Source: Rhabdophis nuchalis
Taxonomy: Eukaryota > Chordata > Lepidosauria > Squamata > Natricidae
Direction: 5' to 3'
NCBI GenBank assembly: GCA_039707465.1
Contig: CM077648.1
Location: forward strand, 29,949,119-30,013,118
Length of the DNA stretch: 64,000 bases
The notes below the pieces were generated by a model. The model saw nothing but the letters and a program-made list of their open reading frames with translations, did no database searches and was not told the origin of the DNA. The position numbers and the translations under genes were made by a program. This document shows, piece after piece, positions 23,999 to 33,315 of the stretch; within the stretch, counting starts at the first letter, position 1, and every line of letters begins with the position of its first letter.

Positions 23999-26769
23999 CC
24001 AAAGGAGACCACAGTCCCTCAGACGACCGGGTGTGAGTCCCTCCTTGTGAAGTGGGGCCTAGGGAGGCAGTTGGGCGTGTTAGTTGTATACCTTGCTCCT
24101 CGCTATACAACAACAGCCCTGCCCGCGCTGCTTGAGGTTATAGCCGGGGTGGCGGTTGAAACCCCCAGACTTGTAGTCATTGGGGATTTTAACCTGCCAT
24201 CTGCAGGTGAGACCTCTGGTGTAGCTCGGGAGTTCATGGTTTCCATGACAGCCATGGACCTGACTCAGGTAGTTCTAGGCCCTACTCATGAGGGCGGACA
24301 CACTTTGGATCTCATCTTCGTCTCGGGTCAGTGGAGTAGTGATCTGGGAGTAGGGGATTTAGTCATCACACCCCTGTCATGGACAGATCACGCTCTCCTT
24401 CGGCTCGACTTTCCGACCGCCACACCTCACTGTGAGGAGGCGGAACCAAACATTCCTATATGGTTCCGCCCCAGGCTCCTGATGGACCCGTTAAGGTTCC
24501 AGAAGGAGCTTGGGCCAATTCCTGCGGACTTGCTCCGCGACTCGGCTGAGGACCTAGTGACTGCATGGTTAAGTGCGGCCGCCGGGGCCTTGGACCAAGT
24601 CGCGCCCTTGCGGCCTCTCTTGCGGCGACGAACCACCTGGGACCCTTGGTTCACCGAGGAGCTCAGGGGGATGAAACGCCACAAGAGACGCCTAGAGAAC
24701 AGATGGAGATCATCTCGCTCTGAATCCGACCAAACACTAATAAGAGACCACATTAGGACTTATTTAGTGGCAATAAGGCTGGCCAAACGTGAATATTGTG
24801 CCACACTTATTGCATCCGCAGAAAACCGCCCTGCCGCCCTGTTTAAGGTAACCCGCTCCCTCCTCCAACAGAGGCCGCGGGAAGCCTCTTTACAGGGTCG
24901 AGCAGAGGAATTTGGGATTTATCTGCAGGAGAAAATCACTCGGATTCGAAGCGAGTTACCCTCCATTGTCAATAGCCCTGTCGAGAGTGCCAAAGCAGCT
25001 CTTGAGACACCATTGTGGGAGGAGTTTGACTTTGTTACTATCAAAGATATGGACAAGCTGTCAAAGAGACTCAGGGCCACCACATGTTTACTGGATCCGT
25101 GTCCCTCCTGGCTTGTACTGGAATCCTGGGAGACGACACGAGGCTGGCTTCAGGGCATTGTCAACGCATCTCTGAGTGAGGGGTCCTTACCTACCGTCTT
25201 GAAAGAGGCGGTGGTGAGGCCCCTCCTCAAGAAGCCGTCCCTGGATCCGGCATTATTAGAAAACTATCGTCCCGTCTCCAACCTCCACTTTCTAGTGAAG
25301 GTTGTTGAGAGTGTGGTGGCCCAACAGTTTCCACGACATTTGGATGAAGTTGACTATCTAGATTCACGCCAGTCCGGCTTCCGACCCGGGCACAGTACCG
25401 AGACGGCATTGGTCGCATTGGTCGATGATCTCTGGAGGGCACGAGATAGAGGATTTTCCTCTATCCTGGTCCTATTAGACCTTTCAGCGGCTTTTGATAC
25501 CATCGACCATGGTATCCTATTGCGCCGACTGGGGGGGTTGGGGCTGAGAGGCACCGTTTTACGGTGGTTCTCGTCCTACCTCTCTGGTCGGTCACAATAT
25601 GTGTTGACGGGGGGGAAGAGGTCGACTTCTAGATCCCTCTTATGTGGGGTCCCTCAGGGGTCGGTCCTCTCGCCCCTGCTGTTCAACATATATATGAAGC
25701 CGCTGGGTGAGATCATCCGTGGTTTCGGGGTGGGATATCATCTGTACGCTGATGATACCCAGCTGTACATATCCACCCCGGACCACCCCAATGATGCCGT
25801 CGAGGTTATGTCCCGGTGCTTGGAGGCTGCACGGATCTGGATGGGTAGTAACAAACTCAGGCTCAACCCGTCCAAGACTGAGTGGCTGTGGCTTCCGGCA
25901 CCCCGTTTCAGCCAGATTATTCCAACTCTGGCCATTGGGGGCGAAACACCAGCCCCTGTTGAGAAGGCACGCAATCTAGGTGTCCTCCTGGACTCCCGGC
26001 TGACTATGGAAGACCAGGTGGCGGCCGTGGCCAGGGGGGCATTCCATCAGGTACGTCTGATGCGCCAATTGCGTCCCTTACTGGATCGGGGAGCCTTACG
26101 CACAGTCACTCAAGCACTCGTCACATCTCGACTTGACTATTGCAATGCTCTCTACATGGGGCTTCCCTTGAAGTGCACCCGAAGACTACAGTTAGTCCAG
26201 AACGCGGCCGCACGGATAATTACGGGAGCGCCTAAACACTCCCATATAACACCTGTCCTACGCGAGCTCCACTGGCTTCCTGTGGTCTTTCGGGTGCGCT
26301 TCAAGGTCCTAACGACCATCTTCAAAACGCTCCATGGCTCGGGACCTAGCTATCTGCAAGACCGTCTCCTGCCCCATACATCCCTGGGACCGACACGCTC
26401 CCACAGAGAGGGCCTCCTCAGGGTGCCGTCGGTCGGGCAATGTCGACTGTCGGCGCCCAGGGGGAGGGCCTTCTCTGTGGCAGGGCCGGCCCTTTGGAAC
26501 GACCTGCCCCCTGAAATCCGCACCATTCCTGACCTCCGCCTCTTCCGCAAATGTCTTAAGACTCACTTCTTCCAACTAGCCGGCCTTGCGTAACCCCAGC
26601 ACCGCCAATTATAAACGAGGGTTTTAAAAATGGTTACAACACAGGCATCTAATATCTATGTATTGTATTTTGTATTTATTGATTTAATTCTATGTTCGCC
26701 GCCCCGAGTCCCTTGTTGTGAGATGGGAGCGGGTTATAAATATGAAAAATAAATAAATAAATAAATAAA
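23999..26769 (+). mobile_element. L2-clade LINE, 5'-truncated, intact remaining ORF
   Basis: About 2.77 kb with part of the endonuclease, the whole reverse transcriptase and C-terminal region, a short 3' UTR (cgccgccccgagtccc then gagcgggttataaatat) and an (aaat)n tail. It is inserted within a SINE. No convincing TSD was seen. It is the longest and best preserved of at least six copies of this LINE type here. Confidence 0.85.
24047..26593 (+). CDS. L2-type ORF2: partial endonuclease, reverse transcriptase
   Basis: An 848-codon frame with no stop. Residues 1-120 are the C-terminal half of an APE-type endonuclease: the motif VVIGDFNLPSAG carries the catalytic Asp-Phe-Asn and SWTDHALL carries the terminal His. 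RT signatures follow: VVRPLLKKPSLDPALLENYR, SGFRPGHSTETALV, LLDLSAAFDTIDH, GVPQGSVLSPLLF and the catalytic YADD (Tyr at residue 567). The C-terminal LDYCNALYMGLP, LVQNAAARIITG, HWLPVVFRVRF and RAFSVAGPALWNDLPPE are typical of the L2 clade. L2 ORF2 proteins are longer, so the first ~100-150 residues are missing and the Met used is probably internal. It would copy LINE RNA by target-primed reverse transcription. The intact frame implies relatively recent insertion. Confidence 0.85.
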   Translation: MKWGLGRQLGVLVVYLAPRYTTTALPALLEVIAGVAVETPRLVVIGDFNLPSAGETSGVAREFMVSMTAMDLTQVVLGPTHEGGHTLDLIFVSGQWSSDLGVGDLVITPLSWTDHALLRLDFPTATPHCEEAEPNIPIWFRPRLLMDPLRFQKELGPIPADLLRDSAEDLVTAWLSAAAGALDQVAPLRPLLRRRTTWDPWFTEELRGMKRHKRRLENRWRSSRSESDQTLIRDHIRTYLVAIRLAKREYCATLIASAENRPAALFKVTRSLLQQRPREASLQGRAEEFGIYLQEKITRIRSELPSIVNSPVESAKAALETPLWEEFDFVTIKDMDKLSKRLRATTCLLDPCPSWLVLESWETTRGWLQGIVNASLSEGSLPTVLKEAVVRPLLKKPSLDPALLENYRPVSNLHFLVKVVESVVAQQFPRHLDEVDYLDSRQSGFRPGHSTETALVALVDDLWRARDRGFSSILVLLDLSAAFDTIDHGILLRRLGGLGLRGTVLRWFSSYLSGRSQYVLTGGKRSTSRSLLCGVPQGSVLSPLLFNIYMKPLGEIIRGFGVGYHLYADDTQLYISTPDHPNDAVEVMSRCLEAARIWMGSNKLRLNPSKTEWLWLPAPRFSQIIPTLAIGGETPAPVEKARNLGVLLDSRLTMEDQVAAVARGAFHQVRLMRQLRPLLDRGALRTVTQALVTSRLDYCNALYMGLPLKCTRRLQLVQNAAARIITGAPKHSHITPVLRELHWLPVVFRVRFKVLTTIFKTLHGSGPSYLQDRLLPHTSLGPTRSHREGLLRVPSVGQCRLSAPRGRAFSVAGPALWNDLPPEIRTIPDLRLFRKCLKTHFFQLAGLA

Positions 26770-26865
26770 TCCTGGAATTTGATCTTGGCCAGCTCAAGGT
26801 TGACTCAGCCTTCCATCCTTTCAAAGTCGGTAAAATGAGGATCCAGATTACAACCACAATTTAAT
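26770..26865 (+). mobile_element. SINE 3' half after L2 insertion
   Basis: The phrase gctcaaggttgactcagcct then ggtaaaatgaggatccagat continues the SINE begun at 23946. Confidence 0.65.
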
Positions 26866-26952
26866 ATACAAGTTTAGCTTTTGATTTGCATTGTTCTTAG
26901 AATGTTCAATATTGAATGTTTAACTTAAGACAACAAATTCACTTCTCAATTC

Positions 26953-27560
26953 AATGTGGTGGGCTTTCTGAAGAAATTTCATTTTCCCCTGTGGGAAGTT
27001 ATCACCCATCTCTCTCCCAGAAAAATGAAATGCCCTAGGAAATATTGAAAAGGCAGAATATTATATTTCCCCAGATGTGAAAAGGAAGAAACATGTTTTG
27101 TCTCCTGCAGCCTCCTGCCCTCCCCCCTTTGTCAATGGGCCATTAAGCAGCCTGGGCTAGTCCACTTTACATAATAAAGAGTTCTCCTCTTCAGCTCCAG
27201 AGTCATGGGATTAAGGTAGGACTGGCCTTACCAAACCTGGACTCAGCCCATGGGAACCTGGCAACCAATCAGAGTACACTTCTTACACAGGAACAAGAAA
27301 CAGATAGGTGGGGCCAAACAGTTGATAAAAAGCCCTGCAAGCCCCTTGCTCACCCCTTCTCTTCCTGTCCACCAACATTGAAGCATGTAAGCACCTTTTC
27401 TGTTCAGGACTCCAGCCATGTGGTCCTGTCCACCATTAAACCATCTTTCCAAGCAGCCTCCATGTCTCCAGTGTCTTCTTCCCCACTTGGAGCCAAACCC
27501 AGAAGGACATTTCCTTACTACACCCCAATTACACCATTTAGAATTTCTACACAGCCATAA
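26953..27560 (+). mobile_element. LTR-like repeat, copy A
   Basis: Shares about 400 bp, in opposite orientation, with 32135-32640. It contains a CCAAT-type box (ggcaaccaatcagagtac), a TATA-like gataaaaagccctgc about 60 bp downstream, and the shared block catgtggtcctgtccaccat then taaaccatctttccaagca. This layout (U3, R, U5) suggests a solo LTR of an old LTR retroelement. It may begin TGTGGTGGGC and end CTACA, but no TSD was resolved, so borders are tentative. No gag, pol or env remnants flank it. Confidence 0.5.
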
Positions 27561-27679
27561 CAAAATTACAACTCATAAGGTAAATTTAATTCTCCTTTGT
27601 GCAAAAACTTAGCTTGAATATTCATTTACAAAGGAATCCATATTTGAAAGATAAAATGTGCAGCTAGAAAAAAACTTAC

Positions 27680-28306
27680 CGGACAGAAATAAGTATTCTC
27701 TACTATGTGATGAGCAACCACACAGCTTTCTGAAGAAAGAGACATTATAAAAAGTAGTGCATCGCGGGCCTGCTGGCCAACAGTTCCTTCCCGATGGATA
27801 AAAGGAATCAAGAGAGAAAAGATTAGAAAGTTTGCAGCTCCTTGGTCCTCACTGGTATGGAAAAAAAGTTCCAAGATGGACGGATCTTTGGCTAGGATTG
27901 AGCACAGCTGGTTGAGAAGAACCACCAGCTCTACTTCAACAGCTGGTGTGGTAGTTCCTGAGCAAGAACTCAGCAACATCATTAATGGTTTTAGGATGGG
28001 TTTGTGATGCAGCAGCTGCTGATGAGACTGGGTGACAAGCATTTCATTCATTTTCAGTTGCTCAATTTTCATCTCATCTGTGAATTCCCGCCTGAGACTC
28101 CAAAGAAAGAGCTTTTCCATGATATTCTCTGTAACCACAAACTCCAGGATAGGTCCCATGGCGGCATCTTTTGCCTGTTCTTCAATTAAAAGGAAGAGCA
28201 TGTGCTCCACATAGTTCTGCACAGTGCTGGCTTCATCTGGAGAAATTGTCCCATATTTTGCTTGAATATTTTTTAAAGGGTCATGCTTCTCTAAAATTTT
28301 CACAAC
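27680..28306 (-). CDS. FHIP1A: FHIP1A coding exon 2 (residues 36-244)
   Basis: This 627-nt exon has an acceptor CATAG at 28308-28307 and a GTAAGT donor starting at 27679. It encodes the conserved N-terminal half of the RAI16-like/FHIP helical domain, with segments such as ASTVQNYVEHMLFLLIEEQ, GPILEFVVTENIMEKLFL, LKPLMMLLSSCSGTTTP and SILELFFHTSEDQGAANFL. Conservation with mammalian FHIP1A is very high and indels are not apparent. It begins and ends in phase 0. The alpha-helical repeat region is the presumed scaffold for binding Hook and AKTIP; that role comes from the family, not from this sequence. Confidence 0.95.
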
Positions 28307-28621
28307 CTATGGAAAAATTAAATAATGCATATTTGATCATACAATAGGCATTAAAATACGGGCTCACTATTGCAATCTTTAATTATGAAAATTGCATTTA
28401 TGAACAAATATCTTCATAGTTTAGAACATTCCAAATGGATCCATAGAAGGCAAGTTAGGAATTAATGAGTAGAAACAGTCTCAGTCTATTCACCAACATA
28501 TGACCATGTTGAGGAACTAAGAATGTTCTTGGTCACCTTAATTTTAATACCCAAATTCTTCCTAGCTTCATTTATGGGCTAGTACATTTAAAGAGTAAAA
28601 GTTCAATAGATGAAATAGAAG

Positions 28622-28930
28622 CAGAGGTGGTATTCAGCAGGTTCTGACCAGTTCTAGAGAACTCATAGTGGAATTTTTGAGTAGTTCGGAGAACCGATAA
28701 TTGCCACCTCTGACTGGCCCACCTCCATCTATTCTCTGCCTCCTGAGTCCCAGTTGATCAGGAGGAAATGGGGATTTTGCAGTAACCTTCCCCTGGTGTG
28801 GGGTGGGAATGGAGATTTTACAGCATCCTTCCCCTGCCACCACTCACCAAGCAATGCCCATCATGCCATGCCATACCCACCAAGCCACGCCCACAGAACA
28901 GGTAGTAAAAAAATGTGAATCCCACTACTG
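28622..28930. mobile_element. hAT-like MITE, 309 bp
   Basis: Ends cagaggtggtattcagca and tgtgaatcccactactg are inverted repeats. Flanking 8-mers aatagaag (28614-28621) and aatagaat (28931-28938) match at seven of eight. Same family as 61440-61860. It lies in the intron between coding exons 1 and 2. Confidence 0.7.
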
Positions 28931-29280
28931 AATAGAATATACAGTATAAAAATACTAGATTGATACTAATGCCCACACTGAAAGGGACTCTGTTGGCAGA
29001 TATATGCAGGCATTAGACAACACTAATTAAAAATGAACCATACAGTTTCAGGATTCAGAAATAGTATATTGCATAGAAATAATATATTGCATGCTCTAAA
29101 TATAGTAATGCAAACTTTCAGCATAGGAAGTGTTTTCATGGATTTAAGAAATATTTAAGAAATATAACTCGGCAAAGAATTCAACTGTCCATGAAGATTC
29201 AAAATACAATTATTTTAAAAGGACTTTACTTCATTTGCAACAGAGCCTAGCAATCTTAATTAGAACATGAGTTTATTCAA

Positions 29281-29570
29281 TTCGATAATATAATATAATA
29301 TAATATAATATAATATAATATAATATAATATAATATAATATAATATAATATAATATAATATAATATAATATAATATAATATAATTAATATAATATAATAT
29401 AATATAATATAATATAATATAATAATATAATATAATATAATATAATATAATATAATATAATATAATATAATATAATATAATATAATATAATATAATATAA
29501 TATAATATAATATAATATAATATAATATAATATAATATAATATAACATAATATAATATAATATAATCAAT
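29281..29570 (+). repeat. (TAATA)n microsatellite, ~285 bp
   Basis: More than fifty copies of the pentamer taata with only three or four interruptions. The long Ile-Tyr-Leu frames across it are artefacts. Confidence 0.97.
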
Positions 29571-29714
29571 TAAGATATGCTTGGTGTCAGTAGCGTATGA
29601 TATGGCTTGGACTCTGACAATACAAGAAAATATCTGATGGTTCAAATGGGTTCCTAATAATTCAATCAATAATAAAGAGAAATAAAAGAAGAAAAGTTCT
29701 CAGAGCTCCATTAC

Positions 29715-29819
29715 CTGTGCCCAGTGGGTTTTAAATACTATCATGCATGTTTCTGGGTCAACTCCTTCTAGGCTCACAGCCTGATGGGATTTTTTCCCAC
29801 TTATACCTGTGGACATCAT
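29715..29819 (-). CDS. FHIP1A: FHIP1A coding exon 1 (residues 1-35)
   Basis: It starts at tandem ATG codons (29819-29817 and 29816-29814) and encodes MMSTGISGKK followed by a segment containing VDPETCMIVFKTHWAQ, the conserved FHIP1A N-terminus. The double-Met start fits the family, and an in-frame TAA lies about 16 codons upstream. The exon ends on a complete CAG codon before a GTAATG donor at 29714-29713. It joins in phase 0 to exon 2, which begins VVKILEKHD. The coding part is short, as in the mammalian gene, and sits about 1.4 kb upstream of the large second exon. Start choice is supported by family similarity and the upstream stop. Confidence 0.9.
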
Positions 29820-29915
29820 AAGCTCTTCAAGGGTCAATTCTACTAGGCCATATTAAATTTCCTTTTCAAGATGAGTAGCATATCGCTGCATAGCATGTGG
29901 ATAGACATCTCTGAT
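29820..29915 (-). promoter_or_regulatory. FHIP1A: Probable 5' UTR part of FHIP1A coding exon 1, with uORF
   Basis: Reading minus, a pyrimidine-rich stretch ending TTCCTTGCAG is a plausible acceptor, putting the exon start at 29915. The 96 nt before the main ATG hold an upstream ORF of 21 codons plus stop, from ATG 29908 to TAG 29843, ending 23 nt before the main ATG. In the main frame the UTR reads as protein-like sequence, including HAMQRYATHLEKE, up to a TAA. The acceptor is inferred from sequence only. The upstream non-coding exon that should splice to it was not found. Confidence 0.45.
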
Positions 29916-30327
29916 CTGCAAGGAATTCAGAATATATCCAGATAAAGCATGTGGACTGTAACATAGATATAAAAGCAAGGAACACGAATGGCTCTCAAAA
30001 ATGCCTGGAATAACCTATAAACATGTTCTGCTTCCATAAACAAGTCTGTATTTCTCATATATTGTGCAATGTTCATCACTATGAATGCTATATAACTTTG
30101 TGATCGCTTTGCAGTGAAGTACAATTGGGAAAATGTTACTGGAAAAGTTAACAATCATTCTCAAAAGAAGAATACTGTTTAGTTTGGGTGTAGACCATTT
30201 GGATTACTGAATCAAAGATGTAAGAGCTTTTAATAAAATTCTGCAGAACCTATTAACTGGAAAAATATAAAATGGAACAAAAAATAATGTGGTAACTCTT
30301 CTTTTCATTGTAAGACAATATTGTTTA

Positions 30328-30330
<3 letters not shown>

Positions 30331-30426
<96 letters not shown>

Positions 30427-30428
30427 TT
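30331..30428 (+). repeat. (AAT)n microsatellite
   Basis: About 32 uninterrupted aat triplets forming the tail of the minus-strand LINE fragment beside it. Confidence 0.95.
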
Positions 30429-30660
30429 ATTAAATTTCTAAACCGCCCCCTCTCGGGGCGGTGTACAGGAAATTAAGAACATCTAAAACAACAATACATA
30501 CATATTTAAAACCAAATGAAATAGTTAAGCCTGTACTAAAATTTTATAAAAAACATTAAAACTATTTCCCATTTAAAACCTGATTAAAACAATTTAAACT
30601 TCAGACTGGGGCAAGAAGCATGAATTAGGCCAGGCCGGCCTGATGGAAAAGATTTAGAAA
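30429..30660 (-). mobile_element. L2-type LINE 3' UTR fragment
   Basis: Reading minus it ends cctgtacaccgccccgagag then ggggcggtttagaaatttaa, followed by (att)n. It starts near ccaggccggcctgatgg. It is the same class of tail as at 26690. Confidence 0.6.
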
Positions 30661-31600
30661 AGATTTAGACAATGAGAACAATTATATCCAAATGTGAAAA
30701 ATATTTTTTTGGCAAAAAGAGCTATTGCTTTAGAAATACTTAATTTTTCTTTTCAGTAGCGGCAAAATGTGTGAAATTACACCATGTTAACTTACTCTGG
30801 CTGAAAGCGTCACTGTACTGATAAGAAAATGTTATTATAAAAACAAAAGTTCTTGTATTTAATCAAAGTATCCATGTATGTTCATATAAATGTAGCATGT
30901 TACAGACGTAATATACTAGGGACAAAGTGTGCATAATCAAACTATTTATACAAGCTAATTTCCCAACCTTCCTTTTTTCCCATTTGTACAAGGTATTCAT
31001 TACAGTTTGAATGGTTGTTTGCCACTTGAAGCTACCACTACTAGGACAGAGTTTCAAGATAGGAGGGAACAGAAAACTTCTCCAATGAAGTGTTATTTAA
31101 AATTCAATCTAGTTTATTACAAATCTACATGCTTGAATACTATTTATACATAAACAAAAACAAAATATATTTTCTTCATCTAATATTCAAATAAAAGTGT
31201 ACTGTACTGTACAAGTACTGGCCTCGCCCAAAAATATAATCAAGAACTTGATATCTTGTGATGTATATTCATTTCTCAATTTCACCCCCCCCAGACATGC
31301 ATTATTATTTAAATAACATAAAACAATGCATACAGTTATATTGTTAGAAATTCATATTTCAATTAACAAACTCTTATCTCTCAATTACCGTATTTGCCTG
31401 AAAGAAAAATAATCCCGAATGTATGACAATCCCCCCAAAAAAGAAGGAAGAGGAAGAGCCGCTTGGAAAAATTTCTAAACATTATTCCTCTCCAGTGTCA
31501 AGTTTCCCTATGTTAAACTAGGACAGTTGACTGAAGCTGAAATTAATCTTGAAGTTTTCTTTATCCCACCATAAATTTGTGAGTAGAAAAGATGTGGAGA
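30661..31600. other. Upstream region, no gene seen
   Basis: AT-rich DNA upstream of FHIP1A. A phrase at 31388 (taccgtatttgcctgaaaga) looks like one end of a mariner-type MITE without its partner. No non-coding first exon could be identified. Confidence 0.35.
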
Positions 31601-31608
31601 CTCTAGAA

Positions 31609-31783
31609 TAGAGGTCTCATTCTCGTGGCCCGCGGGCCAATTGCGGCCTGCAGGACAGTATCTTGTGACCCCCACCGTGATATGAAAGTATAATATTAGT
31701 ATTAATATTAATATAAGGAATCCCTTATGCAGCTCAGCCTCACCCAGATTCTGCCTCCAGGTAAATTGAGTTTGAGACCCCTG
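31609..31783. mobile_element. hAT-like MITE, 175 bp, perfect 8-bp TSD
   Basis: Ends tagaggtctcattctcg and gagtttgagacccctg are inverted repeats. Flanking ctctagaa at 31601-31608 and 31784-31791 is identical. Downstream sequence continues directly into a CR1 fragment. Confidence 0.75.
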
Positions 31784-32125
31784 CTCTAGAAAGAGTGCAG
31801 AGAAGCGCAACAAAGATGATAAGGGGACTGGAGGCTAAAACATATGAGGAACAGTTGCAGGAACTGGGTATGTCTAGTTTAATGAAAAGAAGGACTAGGG
31901 GAGGCATGATAGCAGTGTTCCAACATCTCAGGGTTGCCACAAAGAAGAGGGAGTCAAACTATTCACCAAGGCATCTGAGGGCAAGAAGCAATGGGTGGAA
32001 ACTAATCAAGGAGAGAAGCAACTTAGAACTGAGGAGAAATTTCCTGACAGTTCCACTGTTTCTTCACTCTCTAGGAAAGATCCCCTTCCATCCTGCAACT
32101 GTAGACTCCATTCCACCACAGCTAA
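31784..32125 (+). mobile_element. CR1-type LINE, ORF2 C-terminal fragment
   Basis: The frame reads QRSATKMIRGLEAKTYEEQL, QELGMSSLMKRRTRGGMIAV and KERSNLELRRNFLTV, the characteristic C-terminal region of CR1 ORF2. It is broken after that and followed by the LTR-like repeat. Confidence 0.75.
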
Positions 32126-32134
32126 TTCACAGGG

Positions 32135-32640
32135 TGGTGGTGGTGGTGGTGGTAGAAATCTGCTTTTGGGTTCAGTTCCAACTGGGGAAAAAGACACTGG
32201 AAACATGGAAGCTGCTTGGAAAGATGGTTTAATGGTGGACAGGACCACATGGCTTGAGCTCCTGGACAGAAAAGGGGGATCACATGCTTCCACATGTTGG
32301 GTGAAGAAGAAAAAGGACAGAGATGCTGAAAGCCCCTGGTTTTATGTCCTCTCTGGGTTTTGAACCTGAGCTTGTATTCTGATTGGTTGTCAGACTCCCA
32401 TGGGCCCATGCAGGGGCAGCTCTCTAGGTTGTGTTTTGAGTCCAATTTTGGTTGAGCATTGCTTCTTCCCAGGTGCCCTGTGGTGAGATGAGTAAAGGGC
32501 TAATACCTTAATGCCTTAATCCCATCACCCTGGAGCTGAAGGGGGAGATCTTTGTTATGCAGGCTTTTTTAATGGCCCTTTGACAAAGGTGGGGGCTATT
32601 AAGAGGGTCTGAGCTCCATTTCTGCATCCCACAGGAGATG
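32135..32640 (-). mobile_element. LTR-like repeat, copy B
   Basis: Inverted relative to copy A at 26953-27560, about 85-90% similar by eye in the block containing catgtggtcctgtccaccat. Reading minus it has tgacaaccaatcagaatac (CCAAT box), gaggacataaaaccagggg (TATA-like) and ends in (cca)n. It may extend to about 32906. It interrupts the CR1 fragment on its left. Classification as a solo LTR is inference. Confidence 0.5.
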
Positions 32641-33315
32641 CAATTTCTCCTCCACACACAGAAGGGAATGCCTTCAGTAGGGTGCAAAATCAATTCAAAT
32701 CATCAGGATCTAAGCTCCGTTTCTGCACCTTTCTAAAGGAGTTCAGCTCCCTCTGGCAGGCAGCTCTTCCAGTCAACTCCCAGAGACAAGAGAAAGCCCT
32801 CTCGGCAAGCAGCAACAACTTGCTACCTTCCCTGCTAGTTTTCCAATTGGCTTTCTGGGAAATCTGGCAGAGAAGATTGCAAATGGTGACCACATGATTA
32901 CTGGACTCTTGCAACTGGTCATAAATCTGAACAGATTGTCAAGGACCAGGTTTCAATCAGGGACAGCATAGTGTTCTACAACTGCTTGAGGTGCCATAAC
33001 ACACCCTTTCTGACACAACTCTATTTTCTTTTTTCTTTTCTTTTTTTATTGAAAAAGTTTTATTGGTTTTACAATTTTTTCTATAGGGTAGGGTAAGGGA
33101 TACAAAGAAATTTTGAGAGTATTCACGTCAAAGTCGTCGGCCCTTCCGGGGCCTCAAAATACATCAATAACAATAAAAGAAAAAATTATTATCTTAACAC
33201 TACAAAGTGAAAGCAAGTACATATACCTAAGTTCTCAGTTCTATACTGTCCGACATTTACAAAAAATCCAAATACAAATATTATGCAAAATTAATCAGAA
33301 AAAATCAAGGCAAAG

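Larger units (their letters stand above)
317..29915 (-). other. FHIP1A: FHIP1A (FAM160A1) gene body, 5' part
   Basis: Gene-level entry. The product belongs to the FHIP family (FTS and Hook-interacting protein). FHIP proteins form the FHF complex with AKTIP/FTS and Hook proteins, which couples vesicle cargo to dynein. Eight coding exons were joined on the minus strand by conserved protein content, GT-AG splice sites and compatible phases, with no stop or frameshift. Exon lengths are 105, 627, 159, 87, 168, 80, 188 and 1044 nt, giving 2458 nt or 819 codons plus one base. The mammalian protein is about 1,040 residues, so roughly the last 220 residues lie left of the window. Introns range from about 1.4 to 9.1 kb and are filled with repeats. 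No promoter was identified. Family assignment is from recognised protein sequence; the function is family knowledge. Confidence 0.93.

Noticed and set aside
29277..29669. 130-residue frame rich in Ile-Leu-Tyr
   Set aside because: Translation of the (TAATA)n microsatellite, not a gene.
29927..30154. 75-codon minus frame (MRNTDLFMEAEHVYRLFQAF region) as an upstream FHIP1A exon
   Set aside because: Looks protein-like but matches nothing I recognise, is not in frame with the gene, and lacks convincing splice sites. Left unannotated.
32006..32445. Frames in the LTR-like repeat on either strand
   Set aside because: No gag, pol or env similarity. They shift between the two copies, so they are not coding.
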